Both the position numbers and the translations under genes were made by a program. A stretch of DNA of 64,000 bases from Streptomyces sp. GS7 (GTDB lineage: Bacteria > Actinomycetota > Actinomycetes > Streptomycetales > Streptomycetaceae), in NCBI RefSeq assembly GCF_009834125.1, contig NZ_CP047146.1, forward strand, positions 5,077,501 to 5,141,500, written 5' to 3'. Shown in pieces: positions 1-8,199 of this stretch (position 1 is the stretch's first letter; every line of letters begins with the position of its first letter). Below the pieces are notes generated by a model, which saw nothing but the letters and a program-made list of their open reading frames with translations, was not told where the DNA came from and did no database searches.

Positions 1-541
1 AGGCCGTGGCCCGCGGGCCCGGATCCGCCGGCTGCTGTGCGTCGATGTCCGGTGGGACATACCCACCCCGCAGACATCCGGCGACGAGGCCGGCAGGCAG
101 CTCCGCTACCGGCGGGTGTGCGCCCGCCTGCGGGACCAACTGCCGGCCTCCCGACGGCTGCTGGTCGTCGTCCCGGACGGCGACGAGATCGCCCGCCGGG
201 CCGCCTGGCAGCTCGTCGCCGAGGCCGAGAGCGACCCTTCCCCAGGCTCTTCGAGCGGGGGCTACCCCATGCTGCAGGTCGTGGGGGTTTCGGTGGACCG
301 GCCTATGGTGCCGGACCGCGACGGCGAGTCCGGTGCCCTGGTCGTGCTCAGCGCGGGCAGCTGGACCGCAGGGGAGCTCGCCGGCATCGCCGAGGCGTGT
401 GCGGACGCCAGGCACGAGGTGGTCGGCATCGTCCTCGCCGGCACGGTCTGGGCACGTCCGACGCGGTCTGCCGACCGCCCTCGGGAAGCCGCCACGCCGG
501 CGCTCGCGGTGGGCGACGACGTGACGGGAGGTTCAGGGTGA
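1..541 (+). CDS. C-terminal part of a polysaccharide co-polymerase / pseudo-tyrosine-kinase-like protein (start outside window)
   Basis: The frame is open from base 2 to the TGA at 539-541, so only the 3' end of the gene is present. The visible 179 residues look like a Rossmann or P-loop-type domain: a hydrophobic strand (LLVVVPDGDE), then VVLSAGSWTAGELAGIAEAC and VVGIVLAG. These resemble the last strands of the tyrosine-autokinase (CpsD/Wzc) fold and align by eye with the C-terminus of the next gene. No Walker motif is visible in the part present. A low-complexity stretch (SDPSPGSSSGGYP) is encoded by a REP-like palindrome at about 230-268. The stop overlaps the GTG of the next gene (GTGA), so the two are probably translationally coupled. 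It probably helps control chain length in polysaccharide export; this is inferred from context. Confidence 0.6.
   Translation, partial: GRGPRARIRRLLCVDVRWDIPTPQTSGDEAGRQLRYRRVCARLRDQLPASRRLLVVVPDGDEIARRAAWQLVAEAESDPSPGSSSGGYPMLQVVGVSVDRPMVPDRDGESGALVVLSAGSWTAGELAGIAEACADARHEVVGIVLAGTVWARPTRSADRPREAATPALAVGDDVTGGSG
230..268. repeat. REP-like palindromic element inside coding sequence
   Basis: The bases CCTTCCCCAGGCTCTTCGAG followed by a G-run and CTACCCC form a GC-rich imperfect palindrome of the kind scattered through Streptomyces genomes. It lies in frame in the first gene and encodes Ser/Gly/Pro-rich residues. Its head (CCTTCCCC, A or T, GGCTCT) is shared with the element at 22040-22099. 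Confidence 0.5.
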
Positions 542-2058
542 CGACGAGTACGACGTCGGAGTCGTCGGCCGCCGCTCCGCTGCTGGACCTTCAGGCGCTG
601 GTGGTGGCGGTGCGCAGGCGGCGCCGTTTCTGGTGCTCCGTGGCGCTGCTGGGGCTGCTCGTCGGCGCGGCGGTGGCGGTCCTGATGCCGCCGCAGCCGA
701 GCGCCGTGACCAAGGTGCTGGTCGCGCATCAGGCGGACCAGCCGAACGACCCCGGGACGCTGATCCGCACCGACGTCGCGCTGCTGCAGACCACGCGGAT
801 CGCCGGTAAGGCCCTGCAGTCCCTCAAGTCCACAGAAAAACCAGAGGACTTCATGCAGGACTACGGGGGTACCGGCTTGACCAACAACCTGCTGCAGATC
901 AATGTGACGGGCCACAGCGACGCGGAGGCGGTGGCCCGCGCCAAGTCGCTGGCCGATGCCTTCGTCGCGGACCATGTGAAACAGATACAGGACGTCGCGA
1001 ACGCCCAGGCCAAGACCCTGCTCGACCAGCGTGACCGAACGCGGGACGAACTCGCCCAGGTCAACAAGGAGATCGGAGACGGATCACCGAAGAGCGGGCC
1101 GAAGGCGTCGGCGAACCTGGAGTCGCTCTTCGCCCGCCGGGCCGAACTCACCTCGCGCATCACCGATTTCGGGCAGCGCGCCGCGGATGCGCGCATCGGC
1201 ACGCCCCAACTCGTCGCGGGCACACAGATCGTGGACGCCCCGCACGCGGTGCGGCACTCCCTGCCCAGGACCGCTGCCACCAACGCCGCTATCGGGCTCG
1301 CCCTCGGACTCGTCCTCGGGCTGGCGGTGGCCGCGGTCGGCACGGTGGTGGCGGACCGCCCCGTGCTGCGCCGGGACATCGCGGCGAACCTGGGCGCCTC
1401 GGTCATCGCGGAGCTGCCCCGCCGGTCGGCCGGGAGGTGGCAGCGCCGACGGATCCGGGCGGCACGCGAACGGCTCACCGCGTCCCTGGCCCGCACCGTG
1501 CGCAGCTCCGCGGAACCGGTGTCGCTGCTGGAACTGGGCTGTGCGCGCAGCACGAGCGTGATCGCCCTGGACCTCGCCGGGGCACTGGCGGCGGAGGGGC
1601 CGGTGGTCGTCATCGATGGACTGCCCGGCCTGCAGCTCGCGGGCCGCCGCCCGAAGCCAGGGGACCCGACCGTGGTCAGCGGCGAGCGTGCCGCCGCCGT
1701 GTCGCATCAGGAGCGCCGGCTCGGCGTCGGCTCGGTGGCGCCCGGCGCGGCGTGGACCGACCTCCAGTACCTCGGCACGCAGACCGTGCTCGTCGTGCGT
1801 GCCGGGCACGGCAGCGCCGCATGGCTGCACACCGTGGCGCGGCAGCTCGCGGACCAGCACATTCCGGTGATCGGTGTGGTGCTGATCGACCCCGATCCGC
1901 GTGACCGGACCGACGGCACGCTGTGGGACGGGCTGCACACCGCGCTGCGCGGCCAGGACGAGCGGCTGGCCCGGCAGAACCGGGCGGGCCGGCGGCGCAC
2001 GGAGCGGCTGCCGATGTGGGCGGCACGGGTCCCGGACAGCAACCAGGAGGCGCGGTAG
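538..2058 (+). CDS. Wzz-type polysaccharide co-polymerase with degenerate kinase-like C-terminus
   Basis: 506 residues from a GTG that overlaps the previous stop; the open frame extends further upstream but lies over the first gene. Membrane segments at about residues 31-50 and 246-272 flank an extracytoplasmic region with helical, coiled-coil-like character (residues 80-230), the Wzz layout. The cytoplasmic C-terminus (about 320-480) follows the tyrosine-autokinase strand order (SLLELGCARSTSVIALDLAG, then VVVIDG, TVLVVRAG, VIGVVLID), but the P-loop Gly-Lys-Ser/Thr is missing, so ATP hydrolysis is unlikely. It most likely sets the chain length of the polymer assembled by the Wzx/Wzy genes downstream. 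There is no Tyr-rich tail. Confidence 0.75.
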   Translation: MTTSTTSESSAAAPLLDLQALVVAVRRRRRFWCSVALLGLLVGAAVAVLMPPQPSAVTKVLVAHQADQPNDPGTLIRTDVALLQTTRIAGKALQSLKSTEKPEDFMQDYGGTGLTNNLLQINVTGHSDAEAVARAKSLADAFVADHVKQIQDVANAQAKTLLDQRDRTRDELAQVNKEIGDGSPKSGPKASANLESLFARRAELTSRITDFGQRAADARIGTPQLVAGTQIVDAPHAVRHSLPRTAATNAAIGLALGLVLGLAVAAVGTVVADRPVLRRDIAANLGASVIAELPRRSAGRWQRRRIRAARERLTASLARTVRSSAEPVSLLELGCARSTSVIALDLAGALAAEGPVVVIDGLPGLQLAGRRPKPGDPTVVSGERAAAVSHQERRLGVGSVAPGAAWTDLQYLGTQTVLVVRAGHGSAAWLHTVARQLADQHIPVIGVVLIDPDPRDRTDGTLWDGLHTALRGQDERLARQNRAGRRRTERLPMWAARVPDSNQEAR

Positions 2059-2061
2059 GAC

Positions 2062-3975
2062 ATGTGTGGCATCGCAGGCACTTACCGATGGCCGGACGGG
2101 AAGGCCGTGACCGACCGGCTCACCGACACCCTCGCCCACCGCGGTCCGGACGGCGCGGGCCGGTACAGCCACCCCGCCGGTGACGGCGAAGTGCACCTCG
2201 GGCACCGTCGGCTGGCCATCATCGACCTGTCCGGGACGGGCGCGCAGCCGATGGTCTCGGGCGGCCTCGTCCTGACGTACAACGGCGAGCTGTACAACGC
2301 GCCCGAGCTGCGTGCCGAGCTGGCAGCCGCCGGGGTGCGCTTCCGCGGTACCTCCGACACCGAGGTGCTGCTGGAGGCCTGGCGGCGCTGGGGCACGGAC
2401 TGCCTGCCCCGGCTGCGCGGTATGTTCGCGTTCGGGATCTTCGACGAGCGAACCGGTGAACTGGTGCTCGTCCGCGACCAGTTGGGTATCAAGCCGCTGT
2501 TCCTGCTCCGGCGCGGCGAGGGTCTGGTGTTCGCCTCCGAGCTCAAGGCACTCGCCGCCGTGACCGGCGGGTCGCTGGAGGTGGACCATGCGGCGCTGGT
2601 GGCCTCGCTGCTCTACTACTGGGTGCCGGACTCACGGTGCGCGTTCCGCGAAGCGGAGAAGCTGCCGCCGGGGAGCTGGCTGCGGTGCCGGCCCGACGGC
2701 CGAGTGGAGCGCGGCCGGTTCTGGCACCTCCGGGACGTCGCCGCCGAGGCCCGGGAGCGGGCCCGGGGCGGCGAGCAGCCGGATGTCGCCGCCATCGTCG
2801 AGGAGTCGACCCGGCGCCACCTGCTCTCCGACGTACCGGTGGCGACCTTCCTCTCCGGCGGGCTGGACTCCAGCTATCTGACCGCGCTGGCGGCCCGCGA
2901 CCGACCCGGGATCTCCGCTTACACGATCGGGTTCCGCGCCGAGGACGCCAGGTTCGAGGCGATGCCGGACGACCTGCGCCATGCCCGGCGGGTGGCCGAG
3001 CGGTTCGGCGTCGACCTGCACGAGATCGAGATCGCTCCGAACGTGCTCGACCTGCTGCCGCGGATGACGTACCACCTGGACGAGCCGATCGGCGACCCCG
3101 CCGCGATCAACACGTTCCTGATCTGCTCGGCCGCTCGGGAGGCCGGGATCAAGGTGATGCTCTCGGGGATGGGCGCCGACGAGCTGTTCGCCGGGTACCG
3201 CAAGCACCTGGCCAACCTGATCGCGCTGCGCTACCAGCGCGTCCCGCGGCCGCTGCGGCGCGGCCTGTCCCGGGCCGTGGACCGGCTGCCGGTCGCCACG
3301 GCCCGCCGGGGGTACCGGTCGGTGCGCTTCGCGAAGCGGTTCCTCTCCTTCGCCGATCTGCCGGAGGAGACCGCGTTCCGGCGCAGCTACACCATGTACG
3401 ACCGGGACGAGTTGCTCGCCCTGATCGATCCGGACCTGGCCGGGACGGTCGAGGACGTGCTCACCGAGCACGCGGACATCTACCAGGACAACGACCTCGA
3501 CGACTTCGTCAACCGCATGTGCCTGGGCGATGCCCGGATGTTCCTGCCGGGCCTGAACCTCACGTACACGGACCGGTCGAGCATGGCCGCGTCCACCGAG
3601 GTGCGGGTGCCGTACGTGGACGTCGAGGTGGTCAGGGCGGCGTTCGCCGTGCCCGGTGATCGCAAGATCGTCGGACGGCAGGGCAAGGCGGTCCTCAAGG
3701 AGGCGGCCACTTCGATCCTGCCCCGGGAGATCGTGTACCGGCCCAAGGGCCTGTTCAGCGCCCCGCTGCGCGCCTGGATGAGCCGGGATCTGGCACCGCT
3801 GGTGCGCGAGGTGGTGCACGACGGCGCGCTGGTCCGTTCCGGGTTCCTGCGCCGCGACGCGCTGGCGCGGCTCGTCGCCGAGGACGCCGCCGGGCAGCGG
3901 GACTTCTCCAAGCATCTGTGGCATGTGCTGACCCTCGAGTACTGGTATCGCGGCGCGACCTCCGGGTCCGGTTAG
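2062..3975 (+). CDS. asnB: Asparagine synthase (glutamine-hydrolysing) family protein
   Basis: 637 residues, normal for AsnB. The N-terminal Cys (MCGIAGTY) is the glutamine-amidotransferase nucleophile left after Met removal, and the class II GATase domain covers about 2-180. The C-terminal synthetase domain holds the PP-loop SGGLDSS at 265-271. The family transfers ammonia from glutamine to an adenylated carboxylate, usually aspartate. In polysaccharide operons such enzymes often amidate a uronic acid or another cluster intermediate, and that is the likelier job here. The start is fixed by MCGIAG and an AGGAGG box about 11 bases upstream. It begins 3 bases after the preceding stop. Confidence 0.88.
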   Translation: MCGIAGTYRWPDGKAVTDRLTDTLAHRGPDGAGRYSHPAGDGEVHLGHRRLAIIDLSGTGAQPMVSGGLVLTYNGELYNAPELRAELAAAGVRFRGTSDTEVLLEAWRRWGTDCLPRLRGMFAFGIFDERTGELVLVRDQLGIKPLFLLRRGEGLVFASELKALAAVTGGSLEVDHAALVASLLYYWVPDSRCAFREAEKLPPGSWLRCRPDGRVERGRFWHLRDVAAEARERARGGEQPDVAAIVEESTRRHLLSDVPVATFLSGGLDSSYLTALAARDRPGISAYTIGFRAEDARFEAMPDDLRHARRVAERFGVDLHEIEIAPNVLDLLPRMTYHLDEPIGDPAAINTFLICSAAREAGIKVMLSGMGADELFAGYRKHLANLIALRYQRVPRPLRRGLSRAVDRLPVATARRGYRSVRFAKRFLSFADLPEETAFRRSYTMYDRDELLALIDPDLAGTVEDVLTEHADIYQDNDLDDFVNRMCLGDARMFLPGLNLTYTDRSSMAASTEVRVPYVDVEVVRAAFAVPGDRKIVGRQGKAVLKEAATSILPREIVYRPKGLFSAPLRAWMSRDLAPLVREVVHDGALVRSGFLRRDALARLVAEDAAGQRDFSKHLWHVLTLEYWYRGATSGSG

Positions 3976-4025
3976 AGCGCTCGCTTGACGGCGTAGAACA
4001 CGGCTCAGAAACAAGGGGACTTCGG

Positions 4026-6218
4026 GTGAAACAGGTTGTGCAGAACTACAAGAGCGGCGAGCTGGCGGTGCTCGACGTGCCGGTGCCGGGGTGCAAGCCG
4101 GGCGGTGTGCTGGTCCGCAGCGCCTACTCGCTGATATCCACCGGGACCGAGCTCATGAAGGTGTCCGAGGCCGGCATGTCGATGCTGGGCAAGGCCCGCT
4201 CCCGGCCGGACCAGGTGGCCAAGGTCATGCAGAGCGTGGCCACCAACGGGGTGCCCGCCACCTACCGCAAGGTGATGGGCAAGCTGGACTCCTACACACC
4301 GCTGGGCTACTCGCTGTGCGGGGTGGTCGAGCGGGTCGGCACCGGGATCGACGAGGTGAAGGTCGGCGACCTGGTGGCCTGCGCCGGCAACGAGCACGCG
4401 TTGCACGCCGAACTGAACTGGGTGCCGAAGAACCTCTACGCCCGGGTGCCGGACGGCCTCGCTCCGCGGCACGCGGCCTTCGGCACCGTAGGGTCGATCG
4501 CGTTGCAGGGCGTCCGCCGCGGCGAGCCACAGCTCGGCGACGTGGCGCTGGTCATCGGCCTCGGGCTGATCGGGCAGCTGGTGGTGCAGCTGCTGGCCGC
4601 CTCGGGGGTCCGCGTCGTCGGGGCCGACCCCGACCCGGTGCGCTGCGGGCTCGCCGAGCGCCTGGGCGCGGCGGCCTGCGGCGATCCCGCCTCCGCGGCC
4701 GTGGAAACCGCCGTCGCCGAACTCACCGGCGGTCACGGCGTGGACCAGGTGTACCTGGCCGCCGGCGGCGGCAGCAACCAACCCGTCGAGCTGGCCGCCC
4801 GGCTCTGCCGGGACCGCGGTCGGGTCGTCGACATCGGCAAGTGCCGCCTGGACCTGCCGTGGAACGCGTACTACGAGAAGGAGCTCGACGTCCGGTTCTC
4901 CCGCTCGTACGGCCCCGGGCGCTACGACCCGGAGTACGAGCTGGAGGGGCGGGACTACCCGATCGGCTACGTGCGCTGGACCGAGCGCCGCAACCTGGCG
5001 TGCTTCCTCGACCTCCTCGCCCGCGGCCGTGTCGACGTGGAGCCCCTGGTCTCCCACGTCGCCGACTTCGATGACGCCGTCGAGACGTACCAGCGCCTGA
5101 AGGACGGCGAACTGAAGGCCGTGGCTGTGCTGTTCCGGTACCCCGAACACGCGGGGGAAGCGGAGGCCCCGGTGGTGGCCGTGCCCGCGGTGCGCCGACG
5201 CGGCGGCACGGCGCCCGCCCCGGCGCGGTCCGCCAAGACGCCGGTGCGGCTGGCGTTCGTCGGCGCCGGGAACTACGCGACGTCGATGCTGCTGCCACAC
5301 CTGGCACAGCGCGACGGCGTCGCGTTGTCGACCGTCGTCACCACGACCGCGCTGTCGGCGGCCAACGCGCAGCGGAAGTTCGGCTTCGCCGAGGCGACCA
5401 CCGATCTCGACACCGTGCTCGGCGACCCGTCCATCGACGCGGTGTTCGTGGTCACCCGGCACAGCTCGCACGCCGAACTGACCCGAAGGGCGCTGCTGGC
5501 CGGCAAGGCGGTGTTCGTGGAGAAGCCCCTGGCCCTCACCGAGGACGAACTCGCGGGCGTGCTCGCGGCGGTGGAGGAGTCCGGCAACGACCGGCTGCAG
5601 GTGGGCTTCAACCGCCGGTTCGCGCCGCTGCTGCATGAGGCCAGGAAGCGGTTCGGCGCCCGTTCCGGTCCGGCGAGCCTGCGCTACCTGGTCAACGCGG
5701 GCCGGCTGCAGCACGGCAGCTGGTACCTCCGGCAGGGCACCGAGGGCTCGCGGTTCGCCGGCGAGGGCGGGCACTTCATCGACACGGCCAGCTGGCTGCT
5801 GGCGGCCGACCCGGTCTCGGTGTACGCGGTCGCCACGTCCGGCAATGAGGACGGCAGTGACATCCAGGCCGTGCTGCGCTACCCGGACGGGTCGACCGCC
5901 ACCATCAGCTACGTCACCACCGGCGCGCCCGGCTTCCCCAAGGAGACGCTGGACCTGGTCGCGGACGGCAAGGTGCTGCGGCTCGACGACTTCGTCCGTG
6001 CCTCGGTGTACGCCCGCAAGCGGTGGGTCAGTTCGCGGCTGCCCAAGGCCCGGGACAAGGGCCAGTCCGCCGAACTGGCCGCGTTCGTCAGGGCCGTGCG
6101 GACCGGCGGGCCGATGCCGGTGCCGCTGGAGTCGCTGGCCGCCACCACGGCGGCCACCCTCGCCGTGCAGGCCGGCCTGGCCGGCGGCGCCCCGGTGACG
6201 TTGGCGAGGGCGCGATGA
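4026..6218 (+). CDS. Fused zinc-type alcohol dehydrogenase (MDR) / Gfo-Idh-MocA oxidoreductase
   Basis: 730 residues from GTG 4026, preceded by AAGGGGAC; the open frame reaches back to 3918 but overlaps asnB. Residues 1-375 are a medium-chain dehydrogenase with the nucleotide-binding turn GLGLIGQLVVQLLAASG near 178-195. Residues 405-730 are a Gfo/Idh/MocA domain with FVGAGNYA near 411 and the signature EKP near 499-501. The two joined oxidoreductases would act on one sugar or sugar nucleotide, for example oxidation followed by reduction at another carbon. Such bi-domain proteins recur beside heparinase-like genes in polysaccharide clusters. The substrate cannot be read from the sequence. The stop overlaps the next ATG (ATGA). 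Confidence 0.85.
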   Translation: MKQVVQNYKSGELAVLDVPVPGCKPGGVLVRSAYSLISTGTELMKVSEAGMSMLGKARSRPDQVAKVMQSVATNGVPATYRKVMGKLDSYTPLGYSLCGVVERVGTGIDEVKVGDLVACAGNEHALHAELNWVPKNLYARVPDGLAPRHAAFGTVGSIALQGVRRGEPQLGDVALVIGLGLIGQLVVQLLAASGVRVVGADPDPVRCGLAERLGAAACGDPASAAVETAVAELTGGHGVDQVYLAAGGGSNQPVELAARLCRDRGRVVDIGKCRLDLPWNAYYEKELDVRFSRSYGPGRYDPEYELEGRDYPIGYVRWTERRNLACFLDLLARGRVDVEPLVSHVADFDDAVETYQRLKDGELKAVAVLFRYPEHAGEAEAPVVAVPAVRRRGGTAPAPARSAKTPVRLAFVGAGNYATSMLLPHLAQRDGVALSTVVTTTALSAANAQRKFGFAEATTDLDTVLGDPSIDAVFVVTRHSSHAELTRRALLAGKAVFVEKPLALTEDELAGVLAAVEESGNDRLQVGFNRRFAPLLHEARKRFGARSGPASLRYLVNAGRLQHGSWYLRQGTEGSRFAGEGGHFIDTASWLLAADPVSVYAVATSGNEDGSDIQAVLRYPDGSTATISYVTTGAPGFPKETLDLVADGKVLRLDDFVRASVYARKRWVSSRLPKARDKGQSAELAAFVRAVRTGGPMPVPLESLAATTAATLAVQAGLAGGAPVTLARAR

Positions 6219-8191
6219 CTGTGAATTCAGGGAGTGCGGGCTGGTACCTGCGGCGGCTGTCCCGGATGGGACCGCGGGAGGTCGGCGGCCGGGTGGGCGA
6301 CGCGCTGCGCAGGCGGCGGTGGCGGTCGGCGCGGCCCGACTGCCCGAGCGTGACCGGCGCCCGGTTCACCGCGGTACTGCCCGCCGGGACGATCGCCGCA
6401 ATACCTCCGGACGCCGCGAAACGTCTCATCGCCGAGGCGGACCGGCTGATGGCCGGGCACGCCGAGTACTTCGGGGTGGTCCGCGACGACCTGGCCGACC
6501 CGGACTGGTGGTACGACCCGAAGACCGGGCGCCGGGCTCCGTGGGGCTACGCCTTCGACGTGCCGTACCGGAACGAGGACGCGGTCGGGGACATCAAGCA
6601 GATCTGGGAGCTGTCCCGGCACCAGTACCTCACCGTGCTCGCCGCCGCCTACGCGATCACCGGGAACGAGCGGTACGCCGAGCGCGTGGCCGAGCACCTG
6701 CGGTTGTGGTGGGCGGCCAACGCGCCACTGCGCGGGGTGCACTGGACCAGCGGCATCGAGCTGGGGATCCGGCTGCTGTCCTGGGTGTGGATCCGCCGGC
6801 TGCTCGACGGCTGGCCGGGCGCGGCCGGGCTGTTCGAGGGCAACCCGGCGGCGCTGAACCAGATCTGGCACCACCAGCGCTGGCTGGCCGCCTTCCCCAG
6901 CCGGGGGTCTTCGGCCAACAACCACGTCATCGCCGAGGCCGCCGGGCAGTTCGCCGCGGCCTGCGCGTTCGGGTGGTTCCCCTCCTCGGCGCGCTGGCGG
7001 GCCGGCGCGCTGCGGTCGCTGGAGCGGCACCTGCGCAGCAACACCTTCGCCTCCGGCCTCAACCGCGAGCTGGCCACCGAGTATCACGGACTTGTGCTGG
7101 AGCTCGGCCTGGCCGCGGTGGCCGAGGCGGATGCCGCCGGCGTGCCGGTCCCCGCGTCCCTCCGGCTGGTGCTGCTGCGGATGACCGACGCGCTCGCGGC
7201 CATCGTGGACAGCCGGTTGCGGCCGCCGCGCCAGGGGGACGCGGACGACGGTCACGGTCTGGTCGTGGACGGCGCGGGCACCGACCGCTGGGCCTCGCTG
7301 CTGGCTACCGGGGACGCCGTGTTCGGCCGGCTGGCCTGGTGGCCGACGGTGACCGGCACCGATGTGCGCACCCCGCTGCTGGCCGCGCTCGTCCGGCCGT
7401 ACGCGAAAACCGGAACCACACCGGCCGTGACCCGCCCGGCAAGCCGACCGGCCCACTTCGCCGACGCGGGCATGACCATCCTGCGCGGTCCGGCGGAGAT
7501 CTGGTGTCGCTGCGACGGTGGTCCGCACGGCTTCCTGTCCATCGCCGCGCATGCCCACGCGGACGCGCTGTCCGTGGAGGTCCGGCACGACGGGGTCGAC
7601 GTGCTCGCCGACCCGGGGACGTTCTGCTACCACGGGCAGCCCGAGTGGCGGCAGTACTTCCGGTCGACCCTCGGCCACAACACCCTGCAGCTGGACGGCG
7701 GTGACCAGTCCGTCTCCGGCGGCCCGTTCCTGTGGACCCGGCATGCCCGCAGCCGCGTCCTGGCCGCGGACACATCCGGCGCCTCCACCGGAGGGACGGC
7801 CCGCTGGTGCGCCGAGCACGACGGCTACCAGCGCTCCGTGCACCGCCGCCGGGTGGAACTGACCGCCGCGAGCCAGGAGTTGCGGGTGGTTGACGAGGTG
7901 CGCGGCCCGCGCCGGGCCGCGCACCTGGCGTTCCACCTCGGCCCGGCGATCGCCGCGGACCTGGTGGGGAACCGGGCGGTGCTCACCTGGACCCGGGACG
8001 GCGAGGACCGCTCCGCGGTACTCGACCTGCCCGGGCAGCTGAGCTGGCGGGCGCATCGCGGCGAGAGCGACCCACCGCTGGGCTGGTACTCCGCCGGCTT
8101 CGGGCGCAAGGAACCCACCACCACGCTGGTCGGCACCGGCTTCGCCGACGGCGCGGAGGGGTTCACCACCGTGCTCAGGTTCCGCGGCTAG
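6215..8191 (+). CDS. Heparinase II/III family protein (polysaccharide lyase-like)
   Basis: 658 residues from the ATG that overlaps the previous stop. The N-terminal half (about 80-400) is the alpha/alpha-toroid of alginate/heparinase-type lyases (WYDPKTGRRAPWGYAF, SSANNHVIAE). The C-terminal half has the beta-sandwich heparinase II/III domain, with HAHADALSVEV followed by VLADPGTFCYHG, where the family's metal-binding and catalytic His lie. There is no obvious signal peptide, so it may act in the cytoplasm or on lipid-linked intermediates. Together with the fused dehydrogenase before it, this suggests uronic acid chemistry in the polymer. Whether it trims, edits or depolymerises the product is unknown. 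Confidence 0.85.
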   Translation: MTVNSGSAGWYLRRLSRMGPREVGGRVGDALRRRRWRSARPDCPSVTGARFTAVLPAGTIAAIPPDAAKRLIAEADRLMAGHAEYFGVVRDDLADPDWWYDPKTGRRAPWGYAFDVPYRNEDAVGDIKQIWELSRHQYLTVLAAAYAITGNERYAERVAEHLRLWWAANAPLRGVHWTSGIELGIRLLSWVWIRRLLDGWPGAAGLFEGNPAALNQIWHHQRWLAAFPSRGSSANNHVIAEAAGQFAAACAFGWFPSSARWRAGALRSLERHLRSNTFASGLNRELATEYHGLVLELGLAAVAEADAAGVPVPASLRLVLLRMTDALAAIVDSRLRPPRQGDADDGHGLVVDGAGTDRWASLLATGDAVFGRLAWWPTVTGTDVRTPLLAALVRPYAKTGTTPAVTRPASRPAHFADAGMTILRGPAEIWCRCDGGPHGFLSIAAHAHADALSVEVRHDGVDVLADPGTFCYHGQPEWRQYFRSTLGHNTLQLDGGDQSVSGGPFLWTRHARSRVLAADTSGASTGGTARWCAEHDGYQRSVHRRRVELTAASQELRVVDEVRGPRRAAHLAFHLGPAIAADLVGNRAVLTWTRDGEDRSAVLDLPGQLSWRAHRGESDPPLGWYSAGFGRKEPTTTLVGTGFADGAEGFTTVLRFRG

Positions 8192-8199
8192 GGGGGCGC

